A DNA stretch of 64,000 nt from an uncultured Bacteroidota bacterium (GTDB lineage Bacteria; Bacteroidota; Bacteroidia; B-17B0; Aurantibacillaceae): contig CALMVZ010000010.1 of assembly GCA_937873155.1 (NCBI GenBank), forward strand, positions 1 through 64,000, given 5' to 3'. The notes beneath the pieces are model-generated. The model searched no databases and was not told the DNA's origin. It was given only the letters and a program-made list of their open reading frames with translations. How positions within the stretch are numbered: position 1 is the stretch's first letter; every line of letters begins with the position of its first letter. This document shows, one piece after another, positions 54,100-62,897 of this stretch. The position numbers and the translations under genes were made by a program.

Positions 54100-55755
54100 C
54101 TAGTTTACTTTTTTCGCTTCGGCTTCTTTACCGCCCTGATTCAATATCACTTTCGCTATTTTCCCTTGGGCATCTTTGAAAAATTCAAATTGGGCATCAT
54201 TAACTTTCAAAAAGAATTTGGTTTCAGTATCGGCGAACATTTCAATTTTATCATCACCTGCTAACAAATAAAGCTTGTCTTGTTCTTTAACCAGTTTGAA
54301 AGCCATTAAATGTGGTATTTCATATTCTCCGGCATAAGATTCTAGTATTTTCTCATTTACTTTTATTCCATTTTCGTTCGGTAGCGGTTTGTTAGTTTTG
54401 ATCCAGGTATCGTTACCGCTCAATTTGCTCATTACTATTTTTTCAATAGCATTCTTTTTCCCTCTTACAAATTCTATCGTTTGCATTGGATCATTGTCAA
54501 AATAGAAGTGATCTTTTTTAAATGATTTCAATAATGATTTCGGACCTCTGCCTAAATTTGAAAACAATTGGTTTTCGGAAACAGATATAATGCGTTGCTG
54601 ACCTTTTTGGTTTTCATAAAGTCCCGCATAGTCTTTTAAAGTCGTGCTTTCAACTGCTATCTCTTTATACTCCGTGGGTTTTCCGGCAGCTATCGCGGCC
54701 ATCCTTAAAGCAATATCCTTGGGATGAATACAATCACAGTTTGCAAAAACCACTACAAATACATCTTCTTTTGGTAACGAAACTTCCATTGTACCAAACC
54801 CTTCAATGCCCCCGCCATGACCAATAGATGGGTATTCGTAAACGTACTCCAAGCGCCATCCATAACCGTAATCAACTTCTTTCCCATCGTTCAGTTTATA
54901 CTTTGTAAATGCTTTATCCATGATTTCCCTTTTTACAAGCTTATAGGAATGAACAGCCTGATGCCATTTAAAAAGATCTTCTACCGTTGATTGTATTGCT
55001 CCTGCGGAATAGATATGTGTTCTGTTCAAAGTTCTTGAATTTTCGAATCCGGTTTCGCCTACGCTGTAAGATCCAACTCTGTTTTTTACGATCTTTTTAT
55101 TATTGGCAAAAAGTGAATTGGACATGCCCGTAGGTTTAAAAATGCTTTCTTCAAGGTATTCACCGTATGATTTGCCTGTGATTTTTTCAATAATATATCC
55201 CAATAGAAAGAAACCTGAATTGCTGTATTCCCATTTTGTACCGGGGGCAAATTTCATAGGCAGGTTCTTGAAGAAATCAATTACCTCATTTGGCGTGCAA
55301 TCCAGAGCTAACTTTTTTTCAGGGTCTTTCATTCCTGAAAAGTTGTGAATACCCGAAGTGTGCGTTAGTAAATTTTCAATCGTGATTTTATTTCCTTGTG
55401 TTGGGTAATCCGGTATAAACTTTGTTATTTCGTCATTCAAATTTAATTTCCCTTGCTCTACTAATTGTAGTATCGCAACTGCCGTAAATTGTTTCCCCAT
55501 GGAAGCTATCCAAAAAACATTGTCTATTTGCATTGGGGTATTTAATTCTAAGTTAGCCATACCAAACGCTTTCTTATAGATGATCTGCCCCTTTCTGGAA
55601 ACTAAAGCTGTAATACCGGGTTCATCAGCTTTGAATTGTTCAGATAGGAATTTATCAAAGTACGCGGCAAGTGCTTTATCGTCTTTTTGTTGAGCATACG
55701 TAATATTCAATAGAAGCGTAAGTGCGACAACAAGTGTTTGTTTAATGTAATTCAT
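54100..55755 (-). CDS. Secreted serine hydrolase of the beta-lactamase (class C / DD-peptidase-like) family
   Basis: A 551-aa protein with a signal peptide (LVVALTLLLNITYA). The active-site motifs are all visible: SxxK as SMGK (Ser85, Lys88), YxN as YSN (177-179), and a late GHGGG motif. The C-terminal 200 residues carry the DUF3471-type beta region (LKDYAGLYENQKGQQR) twice, as in Bacteroidota serine hydrolases. The substrate is unknown; family members include esterases, peptidases and lactamases. The gene is probably not part of the injection-system locus. Confidence 0.93.
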   Translation of the reverse strand: MNYIKQTLVVALTLLLNITYAQQKDDKALAAYFDKFLSEQFKADEPGITALVSRKGQIIYKKAFGMANLELNTPMQIDNVFWIASMGKQFTAVAILQLVEQGKLNLNDEITKFIPDYPTQGNKITIENLLTHTSGIHNFSGMKDPEKKLALDCTPNEVIDFFKNLPMKFAPGTKWEYSNSGFFLLGYIIEKITGKSYGEYLEESIFKPTGMSNSLFANNKKIVKNRVGSYSVGETGFENSRTLNRTHIYSAGAIQSTVEDLFKWHQAVHSYKLVKREIMDKAFTKYKLNDGKEVDYGYGWRLEYVYEYPSIGHGGGIEGFGTMEVSLPKEDVFVVVFANCDCIHPKDIALRMAAIAAGKPTEYKEIAVESTTLKDYAGLYENQKGQQRIISVSENQLFSNLGRGPKSLLKSFKKDHFYFDNDPMQTIEFVRGKKNAIEKIVMSKLSGNDTWIKTNKPLPNENGIKVNEKILESYAGEYEIPHLMAFKLVKEQDKLYLLAGDDKIEMFADTETKFFLKVNDAQFEFFKDAQGKIAKVILNQGGKEAEAKKVN

Positions 55756-55781
55756 AGATTTCTGATTTTTATTAGTTTAAT

Positions 55782-56282
55782 TCATTGCTTTTTCTCTGGT
55801 AAGACATATTTATTTAAAACAAATTTCCAAGGCATGAAGATGATTGGTATAATAATTCCACAAAATGTATAGGTCATTTCTTCTGCCGGCGAACCATGGA
55901 GTGTACCTGACGACCATAAAGGGAATGCTACGATCACAAGCCAAAGACATTTGTAAAAGATCATAAAGAGCATAATTGGTAACATTCGAAGGGTATGAAA
56001 CACACCTAATAGTGCTAGCGTTGAGTAAGCAGCCCAAACGCACCATGCTACTGCAATTGTTGGATGCCATCCGCCTTTATGAGTAAAAATGACTTTCCAC
56101 GCCTCAGTCCCTACAAAAACAAACATTAGCGCAAAATAAAATCTCATTACATAAATATTAATTCTTCTTACCCCTTCATAGTTTACATAGTCTTTTTTCA
56201 ATAGGTTCTTGACGCTAAATAGAGATGGTCTTTGTGTTGTGTCAAGTGCAAGACTTTGCTTATTTTCTTCAATCGAAGTCAT
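55782..56282 (-). CDS. Small membrane protein of unknown function
   Basis: A 166-aa protein with four predicted transmembrane helices (RFYFALMFVFVGTEAWKVIF, PTIAVAWCVWAAYSTLALLG, MLPIMLFMIFYKCLWLVIV, FCGIIIPIIFMPWKFVLNKY). It is 26 bp upstream of the serine hydrolase and in the same orientation, so the two may be co-transcribed. I do not recognise a family. Confidence 0.7.
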   Translation of the reverse strand: MTSIEENKQSLALDTTQRPSLFSVKNLLKKDYVNYEGVRRINIYVMRFYFALMFVFVGTEAWKVIFTHKGGWHPTIAVAWCVWAAYSTLALLGVFHTLRMLPIMLFMIFYKCLWLVIVAFPLWSSGTLHGSPAEEMTYTFCGIIIPIIFMPWKFVLNKYVLPEKKQ

Positions 56283-56446
56283 TTTTGTTTGAATTTATTT
56301 TATATCACAAAGCTGTTGAATAAAAATCAGGGTTAAAGGCTACCGTCAACAAACAACGGGTTTTGGTCTATATACAGCATAATCTATAGGTAGTCCAAAG
56401 GCAACGAGTGAAAACATTTACCTACCTTTACTTGAGAAATAAAAGA

Positions 56447-57523
56447 ATGAAAGCACTTTTTGTAAAACGATTTCAATTTTATTTGTGGGTAGGTCTAGCC
56501 TGGCTATCGCTTTGGATTTTTAATGCTTCGCTGAATAGTTCAGGAACATTTTTTCCTCAATCTATTAATGAATTGTGGCGTGTAATTTTTCTTATTGCCT
56601 CCAATTTCATTTTCTTTGAATTTAGCCTGCCTTTTATAGTAAAGAAAAGATCAATGGTCTTTTTTAATGTCCTGATTGGGATTTTTCTTGTAGCGATCCA
56701 ATTTATTCTTCTATCGTTTGGTTTGTATGCTTGGAAATGTCTCGGACTGCAATTACATGTTTTCACTACCTTAAGGCAAGTCAGCATAATTCCTGACTCT
56801 ACCATTTCTAGAGTTCTGGAAGACGTCTCGTATCAGGCCCAGGGTGGTGTTACTTCACTCTTTTTCTTTGGGATCTCAAAACTCTTTTATGATAATTTCA
56901 AACTAAAACAAACAGCTCAACAATTACGTCTCGAAAAGCAGGAAGCTGAATTGAATTATCTCAAGTCGCAAACAAATCCCCACTTTTTATTCAACACTTT
57001 AAATAATATTTATTCGTTGTCAAGAGATAAATCCGATTTAGCTCCTGAATCTATTCTGCGACTTTCAAAAATTTTAAGGTTCATGCTTTACGAGACAGGC
57101 GGAGCATCAATAAGCGTAGAGCAGGAACTGGAGATCATCAGTGATTATATAGCGCTTGAAAAAATGCGATACGATGATACATTACGCGTTAATTTTAAGC
57201 AGGAGATTGATGATTTGAAGCAATCTTTGCCGCCATTAGTATTGATTCCGCTGGTTGAAAATGCATTTAAGCATGGTGTTGCTGAAACAAGCGACAATCC
57301 CGTTATTGATATTGATCTTTCTATTATGAAACAACAGTTAATATTTTATATCAGAAATTCTACAGAAGGCTCAAAGGCTGATATAGTAATAACGGAAAAC
57401 ATCGGACTTTCTAACCTTAGACGCCAACTGGAATTGCTTTATAAAGATTATAGTTTAACTGTTCAGCAAAGGGAAACTGAGTTTACTGCTTTATTAAAAA
57501 TTAACCTTGCAAGTCATGGCTAA
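56447..57523 (+). CDS. LytS-family sensor histidine kinase
   Basis: 358 aa from the ATG at 56447 (MKALFVKRFQFYLW); an upstream GTG would add 13 residues. It has four N-terminal membrane helices, then the His_kinase domain of the LytS type (QTNPHFLFNTLNNIYSL with the phosphoacceptor His) and a degenerate ATPase box (PLVLIPLVENAFKHGVAE). Its stop overlaps the start of the LytTR regulator by 8 bp, the standard arrangement. The signal is unknown. Confidence 0.94.
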   Translation: MKALFVKRFQFYLWVGLAWLSLWIFNASLNSSGTFFPQSINELWRVIFLIASNFIFFEFSLPFIVKKRSMVFFNVLIGIFLVAIQFILLSFGLYAWKCLGLQLHVFTTLRQVSIIPDSTISRVLEDVSYQAQGGVTSLFFFGISKLFYDNFKLKQTAQQLRLEKQEAELNYLKSQTNPHFLFNTLNNIYSLSRDKSDLAPESILRLSKILRFMLYETGGASISVEQELEIISDYIALEKMRYDDTLRVNFKQEIDDLKQSLPPLVLIPLVENAFKHGVAETSDNPVIDIDLSIMKQQLIFYIRNSTEGSKADIVITENIGLSNLRRQLELLYKDYSLTVQQRETEFTALLKINLASHG

Positions 57524-58208
57524 AATAAACTGTATCATAATTGAAGATGAGCCATTGGCAACAAAGATTCTATCTGATTATATTCTTCAGGTACCATTTC
57601 TTGAACTTCAAGCATCTTTTAAAAATGCCTTACTGGCTACGGAGTACTTACGTTCTAATTCAACTGACCTTATTTTTTTAGATATTCATCTTCCAAAATT
57701 AAAAGGAATGGATTTCCTTAAAACACTTTCTCGTCCTCCTGCAGTAATCGTTACAACTGCCTATTATCAATACGCAGTGGAAGGATTTGATTTGAATGTT
57801 ACAGACTATTTATTGAAGCCGTTTGGATTTGAACGGTTTTTAGTTGCTGTCGGGAAAGTAAAAACAGGCGGTAACGAAAGTCCGAAATTAAATGAAATTG
57901 AAGGGAAGAAAGATTTCATATTTATAAATATTCAAAAGAAAAAGGTGAAAATTTCATTCTCAGAAATTGTTTACATAGAAAGTCAGCGTGAATATATTAA
58001 AATTGTTACTACGGGCAAGCAATACGTCCCAAAAATGAGTACGCATGAGATCGAAAGTCTTTTACCGGCTAATCTTTTCAAACGAATCCACAGATCGTTT
58101 ATAGTTTCAGTCAGTAAGATTGAATCCTACACTGCTGAAATTATTGAAGTCAATGGGGCCTCTATCCCAATTGGCAGGGAATATAGGGGAACTATTGAAA
58201 ATCTATAA
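57516..58208 (+). CDS. LytTR-family response regulator
   Basis: 230 aa from the ATG at 57516, which overlaps the kinase stop (ATGGCTAA). The receiver domain has Asp56 in LIFLDIHLP, and the C-terminal LytTR DNA-binding domain runs from about residue 135 (IVYIESQREYIKIVTTGKQY, FKRIHRSFIVSVSKIESYT). It works with the kinase at 56447-57523. LytTR regulators bind direct repeats near 21-22 bp apart, not the 19-bp TGTC repeats here, so it is not an obvious owner of that motif. Confidence 0.94.
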   Translation: MAKINCIIIEDEPLATKILSDYILQVPFLELQASFKNALLATEYLRSNSTDLIFLDIHLPKLKGMDFLKTLSRPPAVIVTTAYYQYAVEGFDLNVTDYLLKPFGFERFLVAVGKVKTGGNESPKLNEIEGKKDFIFINIQKKKVKISFSEIVYIESQREYIKIVTTGKQYVPKMSTHEIESLLPANLFKRIHRSFIVSVSKIESYTAEIIEVNGASIPIGREYRGTIENL

Positions 58209-58703
58209 ATTTTAGAAAAACAAAGTGAATTGAATTGTTCGTGTCCTATCCTATACGAATGAAAGAAAGCTCATTCGGGATCAATTCTAACGGTGAAATG
58301 CTACACGTATTTATTTATTTCCAGGGAATTCATTGAGATAAAATGGAGAGTGGAGAAGAGGTATTTAAACAAATAAGTTAAGTAAAAAACCTGATTAACC
58401 CGGTTTTTCAATCTAAATTGATCAAAGTAATTATTCAGACACTTATGTTTTTTGACCTTTTACAGATTGTTAAATGTTTTGCGTAACATTTCCCATCATC
58501 ACCAATATACACGTTTTACATTCTCATGCGGTTGAACCAATATAGTAATAACAAGTGGTTTTTGCCAGTCTTTGAAAATGAAGAAATCAAGTAACCAGTT
58601 ATACAAAATTCGATAAAATCTTACATAAGTAAAGTATTGCCGGTCCTTTCTTTTTTTCTACCCTTTTGCATCCCCAAATTTGAGATAGTTAAACCCAATT
58701 ACT
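58209..58703. other. Long intergenic region without recognised gene
   Basis: 495 bp of AT-rich sequence between the LytTR regulator and a secreted protein gene. Only short ORFs (25 codons or fewer) occur and none has convincing composition. I see no clear terminator, tRNA or repeat. The last 100 bp presumably hold the promoter of the next gene. Confidence 0.5.
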
Positions 58704-59363
58704 ATGAAAAGAATATTATTCGACATGGCTAAGAGTATAATGCTGATTGGTTTTGTGTTAAATACACAATATATCTTATCTCAAAACACCCCAACCGACC
58801 TGGTGCCGAAAACAAGAAAATCATTCAAAAATGCTCACATTGGTTTTGGGACTGAAACGTACATTAATGGCGATGCTCATGGTACTTTCTATGCGGCAAA
58901 TGTAAACCTAACGCACGGCAGAAGCACGATTTCCATTGGTCCGTGCCTCCAAAAACGATCGCAGGAAGTAAATGGAGGAAAAATGAGTTTTTCTTATCTC
59001 ATCAGCGGTATAAATGAGCTTTATGAGGATGAATCAGAATCGGCAGCAGTTTTGAATGACATTGTGGAACTGCATGCGTTATGTAATTTGCAATACACTC
59101 ATCAGTCTCGTTTAAGTTATTGCGCAGCGCAGGCTGAAACGATCGCTAACCCGGAAAGTACAATCAATTATGGTGAAGCAAGATTTAATACAATAACGGC
59201 GACAATCGGGCCGGAAGTCGATTTTTCAATAAAGAAAGTAAAGATCAAAACTTATGCCGGCGCAAGCTTTTTTCATCATTTTAAATATGACGAATCCATG
59301 TATCGGCCTAGAACCGGGACAGCTTTAGTCTTTGGATTAGGAATTTATATTCCGAAACTATAA
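58704..59363 (+). CDS. Secreted, beta-rich (outer-membrane-barrel-like) protein
   Basis: A 219-aa protein with a signal peptide (MLIGFVLNTQYILSQ) then alternating strands such as NAHIGFGTETYINGDAHGTF, TISIGPCLQKRSQEVN and a closing TGTALVFGLGIYIPKL, compatible with a small outer-membrane beta-barrel. No family is recognised. The gene stands alone after a long intergenic region and is followed closely by another secreted protein gene. Confidence 0.75.
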   Translation: MKRILFDMAKSIMLIGFVLNTQYILSQNTPTDLVPKTRKSFKNAHIGFGTETYINGDAHGTFYAANVNLTHGRSTISIGPCLQKRSQEVNGGKMSFSYLISGINELYEDESESAAVLNDIVELHALCNLQYTHQSRLSYCAAQAETIANPESTINYGEARFNTITATIGPEVDFSIKKVKIKTYAGASFFHHFKYDESMYRPRTGTALVFGLGIYIPKL

Positions 59364-59402
59364 AAATGGGATTTTCAGTATAATTTGTTAAGAACCATAA
59401 TC

Positions 59403-59927
59403 ATGAAAGCAAGAGTTTTTATCCTTTTACTAGTAGTAAAGATCACGATCTCATTTTCCAATTCAGTAAATGTAAATGCATATAATTTTTCGAACTTCTG
59501 CTTAGAGATCAGCGGAAGCTTACACACTAAAAATGATGTTAAAAATGATCCGTATATCGTAGAGCTTCTTTTTGATAATAAAGTCTTGAAACAAACAACA
59601 GTTACAGGAAGACGTTCATTTAAATTCCTGCTCGCAAAAAACCGTTGGTATGCCATCCGGATAAGTAAAAAAGGGTACAGTCCTCGCTTAATAAGCATTT
59701 GCACGGATCTTCCAAAAAGCAAAGAAGGATTTTATAAATTTCATTTTGACACTGAGCTTATTCCAATAAACAAGGCAGAATTAATGGATCAGGAGGTACT
59801 TGACTTCCCGATTGCAATTATCAGCTTCGACAAGGATGCTGAATGGTTTTATTACAACGAAGAATTTACTTCCAATATGAAGAGGCAGTTGTATAAACCA
59901 CTGCTTGCTAACAGTAAGAACGATTAA
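59403..59927 (+). CDS. Secreted protein of unknown function
   Basis: 174 aa from the ATG at 59403 (MKARVFILLLVVKITISFS, a signal peptide). The mature part is a beta sandwich-like domain (FCLEISGSLHTKNDVKN, VLKQTTVTGRRSFKFLLAKN, YAIRISKKGYSPRLI), which resembles carboxypeptidase-regulatory-like or DUF4369-type envelope domains but cannot be named. It follows the previous gene by 39 bp. Confidence 0.72.
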   Translation: MKARVFILLLVVKITISFSNSVNVNAYNFSNFCLEISGSLHTKNDVKNDPYIVELLFDNKVLKQTTVTGRRSFKFLLAKNRWYAIRISKKGYSPRLISICTDLPKSKEGFYKFHFDTELIPINKAELMDQEVLDFPIAIISFDKDAEWFYYNEEFTSNMKRQLYKPLLANSKND

Positions 59928-60011
59928 TAACATATGCAAGCTGATAAGTTAAATCCGGATATTTTTTTTAAAACGAGCCAGTAATTATTTTTAAACATTA
60001 AAACCCGTACT

Positions 60012-62009
60012 ATGTCCCACCAACTCCCTCCGGAACTCGCAGTTCATTTGAATTCATTCGACGGAACATTAAGTAGTCTAGACACTTTCTTCACGGAAGT
60101 TGCAGGACGTTTAAAGTATAAACGTGAACTCATAAGCAAACATGAGACGCGTTTAAAAAAATTGCTCGAACAAGCCCACGACGGTATCGCTCTGTTAGGA
60201 CAAGATAAGATAATACGATATGTGACACCAGCCGTGCTAAAAGATTTTGGTTACAACGAAAATGAGCTTTTAAACAATGACGGAACCTTACAGTTGGGTC
60301 ACCCCGAGGAAAGAGCCATGTTAACAGCATTTATTGAAGACATGTTTAAATGTCCTGGCCAAACTAAACAGGTAAAATATAGAGTTAAAACAAAAAAAGG
60401 AGAATGGAAATGGGTGCGTTCAAACGTTACTAATCTGATCGAGGAACCCAGCATTGGTGCTTTGGTTTTTAATTATGAGGATATTACAGAGAAAATAGAA
60501 ATGGAGCGGCAGAAAGAAATTGACATTCAGAACCGTGATGCACTTATTAACAGCACCAAAGATCTTATGTGGAGTCTGGATACCGAAATGCGCCTTGTAA
60601 CTTGTAATACTGCTTTTATTAACCGTATAAAAGCAAATACAGGTATAGTTATAAAGCGGGGGGATATACTATTAAATCCGGCATTATATTCATCAGATAA
60701 ATTAAAAAAGTGGAGTGGTCGTTATAAATTGGCATTAAGCGGTAAATCTTTCAGGGTCGATGATTTTTTTGATCTGTCGTCAGTAGGAAAGTGGGAAGAG
60801 ACAACCTTGAATCCAATTTACCAGGATGGTGAAATTATTGGGGTATCGTGTTTTTTACGGGACATTACTGAAAAGAAAAATGCAAGTGAGATCATTCGTA
60901 AAAACGAAGAGACAATGGCGGTTGCTCAAAGCATAGCACATTTTGGAAGTTGGGAATGTTATTTTGATGAAGAAGGAATGATCCGTCCTCATTCTTTAAA
61001 ATGGTCTGATGAGCTTTACAGGATATGTGGCTACGAACCCGGGGAAATCCAGTTGAGTTATGAAAGATATAAGGAGATAATTCATCCTGATGATATAAAG
61101 TATGAGCAAGGGATGATGCAAGCCGCCTTTAATACCAATACAGTTTATACAGCTGAATACAGAATGCTGAGAAAATCAGGTGAAGTAAGATGGATCAAAT
61201 CAAGAGGAAGAATTGTCCTCAGGAAAGGGAACAAGCCGTTAAAAATGGTGGGTACAGCTCAAGATATTACCGAAAGAAAACTGGCTGAAATGGAACGCAA
61301 CAAATTAATTAATGATCTAATGCAGAGGAATAGCGACCTTGAACAGTTCGCTTATATTGTATCGCACAATCTGCGATCGCCGGTAGCACAGATCCTGGGA
61401 CTGATAAGTATAATCAATACCTATAAGGATGATAAAGAGGCTCAGTTAAAATGCATAGAAGGATTACAAAAATCAACACAATCTTTAGACAACGTTATTA
61501 TTGACCTGAATGAAATACTGAAAGTGAAAAAGCAGATCAGCGAGCCAAGGACTTTCGTGAATTTTAGTGAATTGGTCGATGAAATACAAAGTGGTTTAAG
61601 TACTTATTTAGAAAAAGAAAAAGCTATTATTGAAACCAACTTCAGCGAAATGCCGGGGTTGTTTACCCTGAAGGGTTATATGTACAGTGTTTTCTATAAT
61701 CTGATCGTAAATAGTTTGAAATACAGGAAACGTAATGTACCACCCGTTATCCGGATAAAAAGCAGTATGGTTGAAAATAAGATGATGATCGAATTTACAG
61801 ACAATGGAATTGGTATCGATTTAAAGACCAACAAAGAAAAGGTCTTTGGATTATATAAAAGATTCACAAATCACGTGGAAGGAAAGGGGATCGGGTTGTA
61901 CATGGTGAAAACGCAGGTAGAAGCACTTGGCGGAAAGATAAGCGTTGAAAGCGAGGTAAATGTTGCAACTACTTTTATAATTGAATTTGAAACTGTTTTA
62001 GATATTTAA
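60012..62009 (+). CDS. Soluble multi-PAS sensor histidine kinase
   Basis: A 665-aa protein with no membrane segment. Three PAS/PAC modules are visible: about 50-165 (IALLGQDKIIRYVTPAVLKD), 175-290, and 305-430 (SLKWSDELYRICGYEPGEIQ ... WIKSRGRIVLRKGNKP). The kinase core has the H-box FAYIVSHNLRSPVAQILG with His452, an N-box (NLIVNSLKYR), and G-boxes DNGIGIDL and GKGIGLYMVKTQVEALGGK. A single-domain response regulator follows after 41 bp and is the likely partner. Confidence 0.95.
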   Translation: MSHQLPPELAVHLNSFDGTLSSLDTFFTEVAGRLKYKRELISKHETRLKKLLEQAHDGIALLGQDKIIRYVTPAVLKDFGYNENELLNNDGTLQLGHPEERAMLTAFIEDMFKCPGQTKQVKYRVKTKKGEWKWVRSNVTNLIEEPSIGALVFNYEDITEKIEMERQKEIDIQNRDALINSTKDLMWSLDTEMRLVTCNTAFINRIKANTGIVIKRGDILLNPALYSSDKLKKWSGRYKLALSGKSFRVDDFFDLSSVGKWEETTLNPIYQDGEIIGVSCFLRDITEKKNASEIIRKNEETMAVAQSIAHFGSWECYFDEEGMIRPHSLKWSDELYRICGYEPGEIQLSYERYKEIIHPDDIKYEQGMMQAAFNTNTVYTAEYRMLRKSGEVRWIKSRGRIVLRKGNKPLKMVGTAQDITERKLAEMERNKLINDLMQRNSDLEQFAYIVSHNLRSPVAQILGLISIINTYKDDKEAQLKCIEGLQKSTQSLDNVIIDLNEILKVKKQISEPRTFVNFSELVDEIQSGLSTYLEKEKAIIETNFSEMPGLFTLKGYMYSVFYNLIVNSLKYRKRNVPPVIRIKSSMVENKMMIEFTDNGIGIDLKTNKEKVFGLYKRFTNHVEGKGIGLYMVKTQVEALGGKISVESEVNVATTFIIEFETVLDI

Positions 62010-62050
62010 TAAAATAATGAATAAATAATTTTATAGTATATATCATTGAC

Positions 62051-62467
62051 ATGAAAACAAAAGAACCTAAGTATAAGTTCGGAAAAGTTATGTTGCTTGA
62101 CGATAACGAACTCGATAATTTTATAAATCAAAAGATACTTGAATCTGTTCACTTTGCAAAGAATATTTATGTTAATACCAGTACGCAAAGTGCAATTGAA
62201 TTTATAAGAAATTTAACTGTGGCACCTGAACTTTTGTCCAAAAGTTTACCAGAAGTTATTTTCATTGACATAAATATGCCAATAATCGACGGGTTTCAAT
62301 TCATAACTCTTCTGAAAGAAATTCCTAGCGTAAATATAGACGTGGTGAAATTAGTTATACTGACCTCCTCGTTAGACGAACGGGATGAAGAAAAAGCAAA
62401 GACAATATCGGAGGATATTGTATTCCTGAGAAAACCGCTGACAGGTGCCATGCTGGCTGCCTTATAA
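62051..62467 (+). CDS. Single-domain response regulator
   Basis: A 138-aa CheY-like receiver: acidic pair in VMLLDDNELDNF, phosphoacceptor Asp73 in VIFIDINMPIIDGFQF, VILTSS and the C-terminal FLRKPLTG lysine. No output domain is present. It lies just after the PAS kinase in the same orientation and may relay phosphate or act by protein contact. Confidence 0.93.
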   Translation: MKTKEPKYKFGKVMLLDDNELDNFINQKILESVHFAKNIYVNTSTQSAIEFIRNLTVAPELLSKSLPEVIFIDINMPIIDGFQFITLLKEIPSVNIDVVKLVILTSSLDERDEEKAKTISEDIVFLRKPLTGAMLAAL

Positions 62468-62897
62468 TAAGTTGAATCAATAAAATTGAGATGGCAGGAA
62501 ACAAGGATCAAAATGTATTAACCGCAGATGACTACAAAGGCACATGAGCTTTAAAAAATAATCACTATCGTATCTAATGTATTGAAATGCAGATAGATAA
62601 TTAAAATTGAAATGTAGTATAAGTCAGTAAAATATATTGATTAACTACCGGAAAAACACCAATCGAATTTATTATCCATTTTACAGGAACGCTGAAATTG
62701 AGATCTTAATCAGCATTTTGAGAAAGGATATTAATAATTGCGTACTCCTTTATTAACACATTCCCGCTATTAACTTCATTGGGAGGTGCCCAAAGAAACC
62801 CACTCTAAATCTTATTTTCACATGATATGAATCACTCAGACCGTTGCCCTATTTGTGACTGAGAACGGCGGAGCCATTATCAAGGCAAAAAAATACT
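62468..62897. other. Intergenic region without recognised gene
   Basis: 430 bp between the response regulator and the acyltransferase gene. There are only very short ORFs. A weak inverted repeat (CCGTT...AACGG, about 62841-62871) has no T-run after it, so it is not a clear terminator. No other feature is supportable. Confidence 0.45.

Noticed and set aside
57516-58208. LytTR regulator as the owner of the TGTC direct repeats
   Set aside because: LytTR sites are usually spaced near 21-22 bp and this gene pair lies more than 10 kb from the nearest TGTC element, so the link is weak.
62841-62871. Inverted repeat CCGTT...AACGG as a terminator
   Set aside because: The stem is short, the loop long and there is no following T-run.
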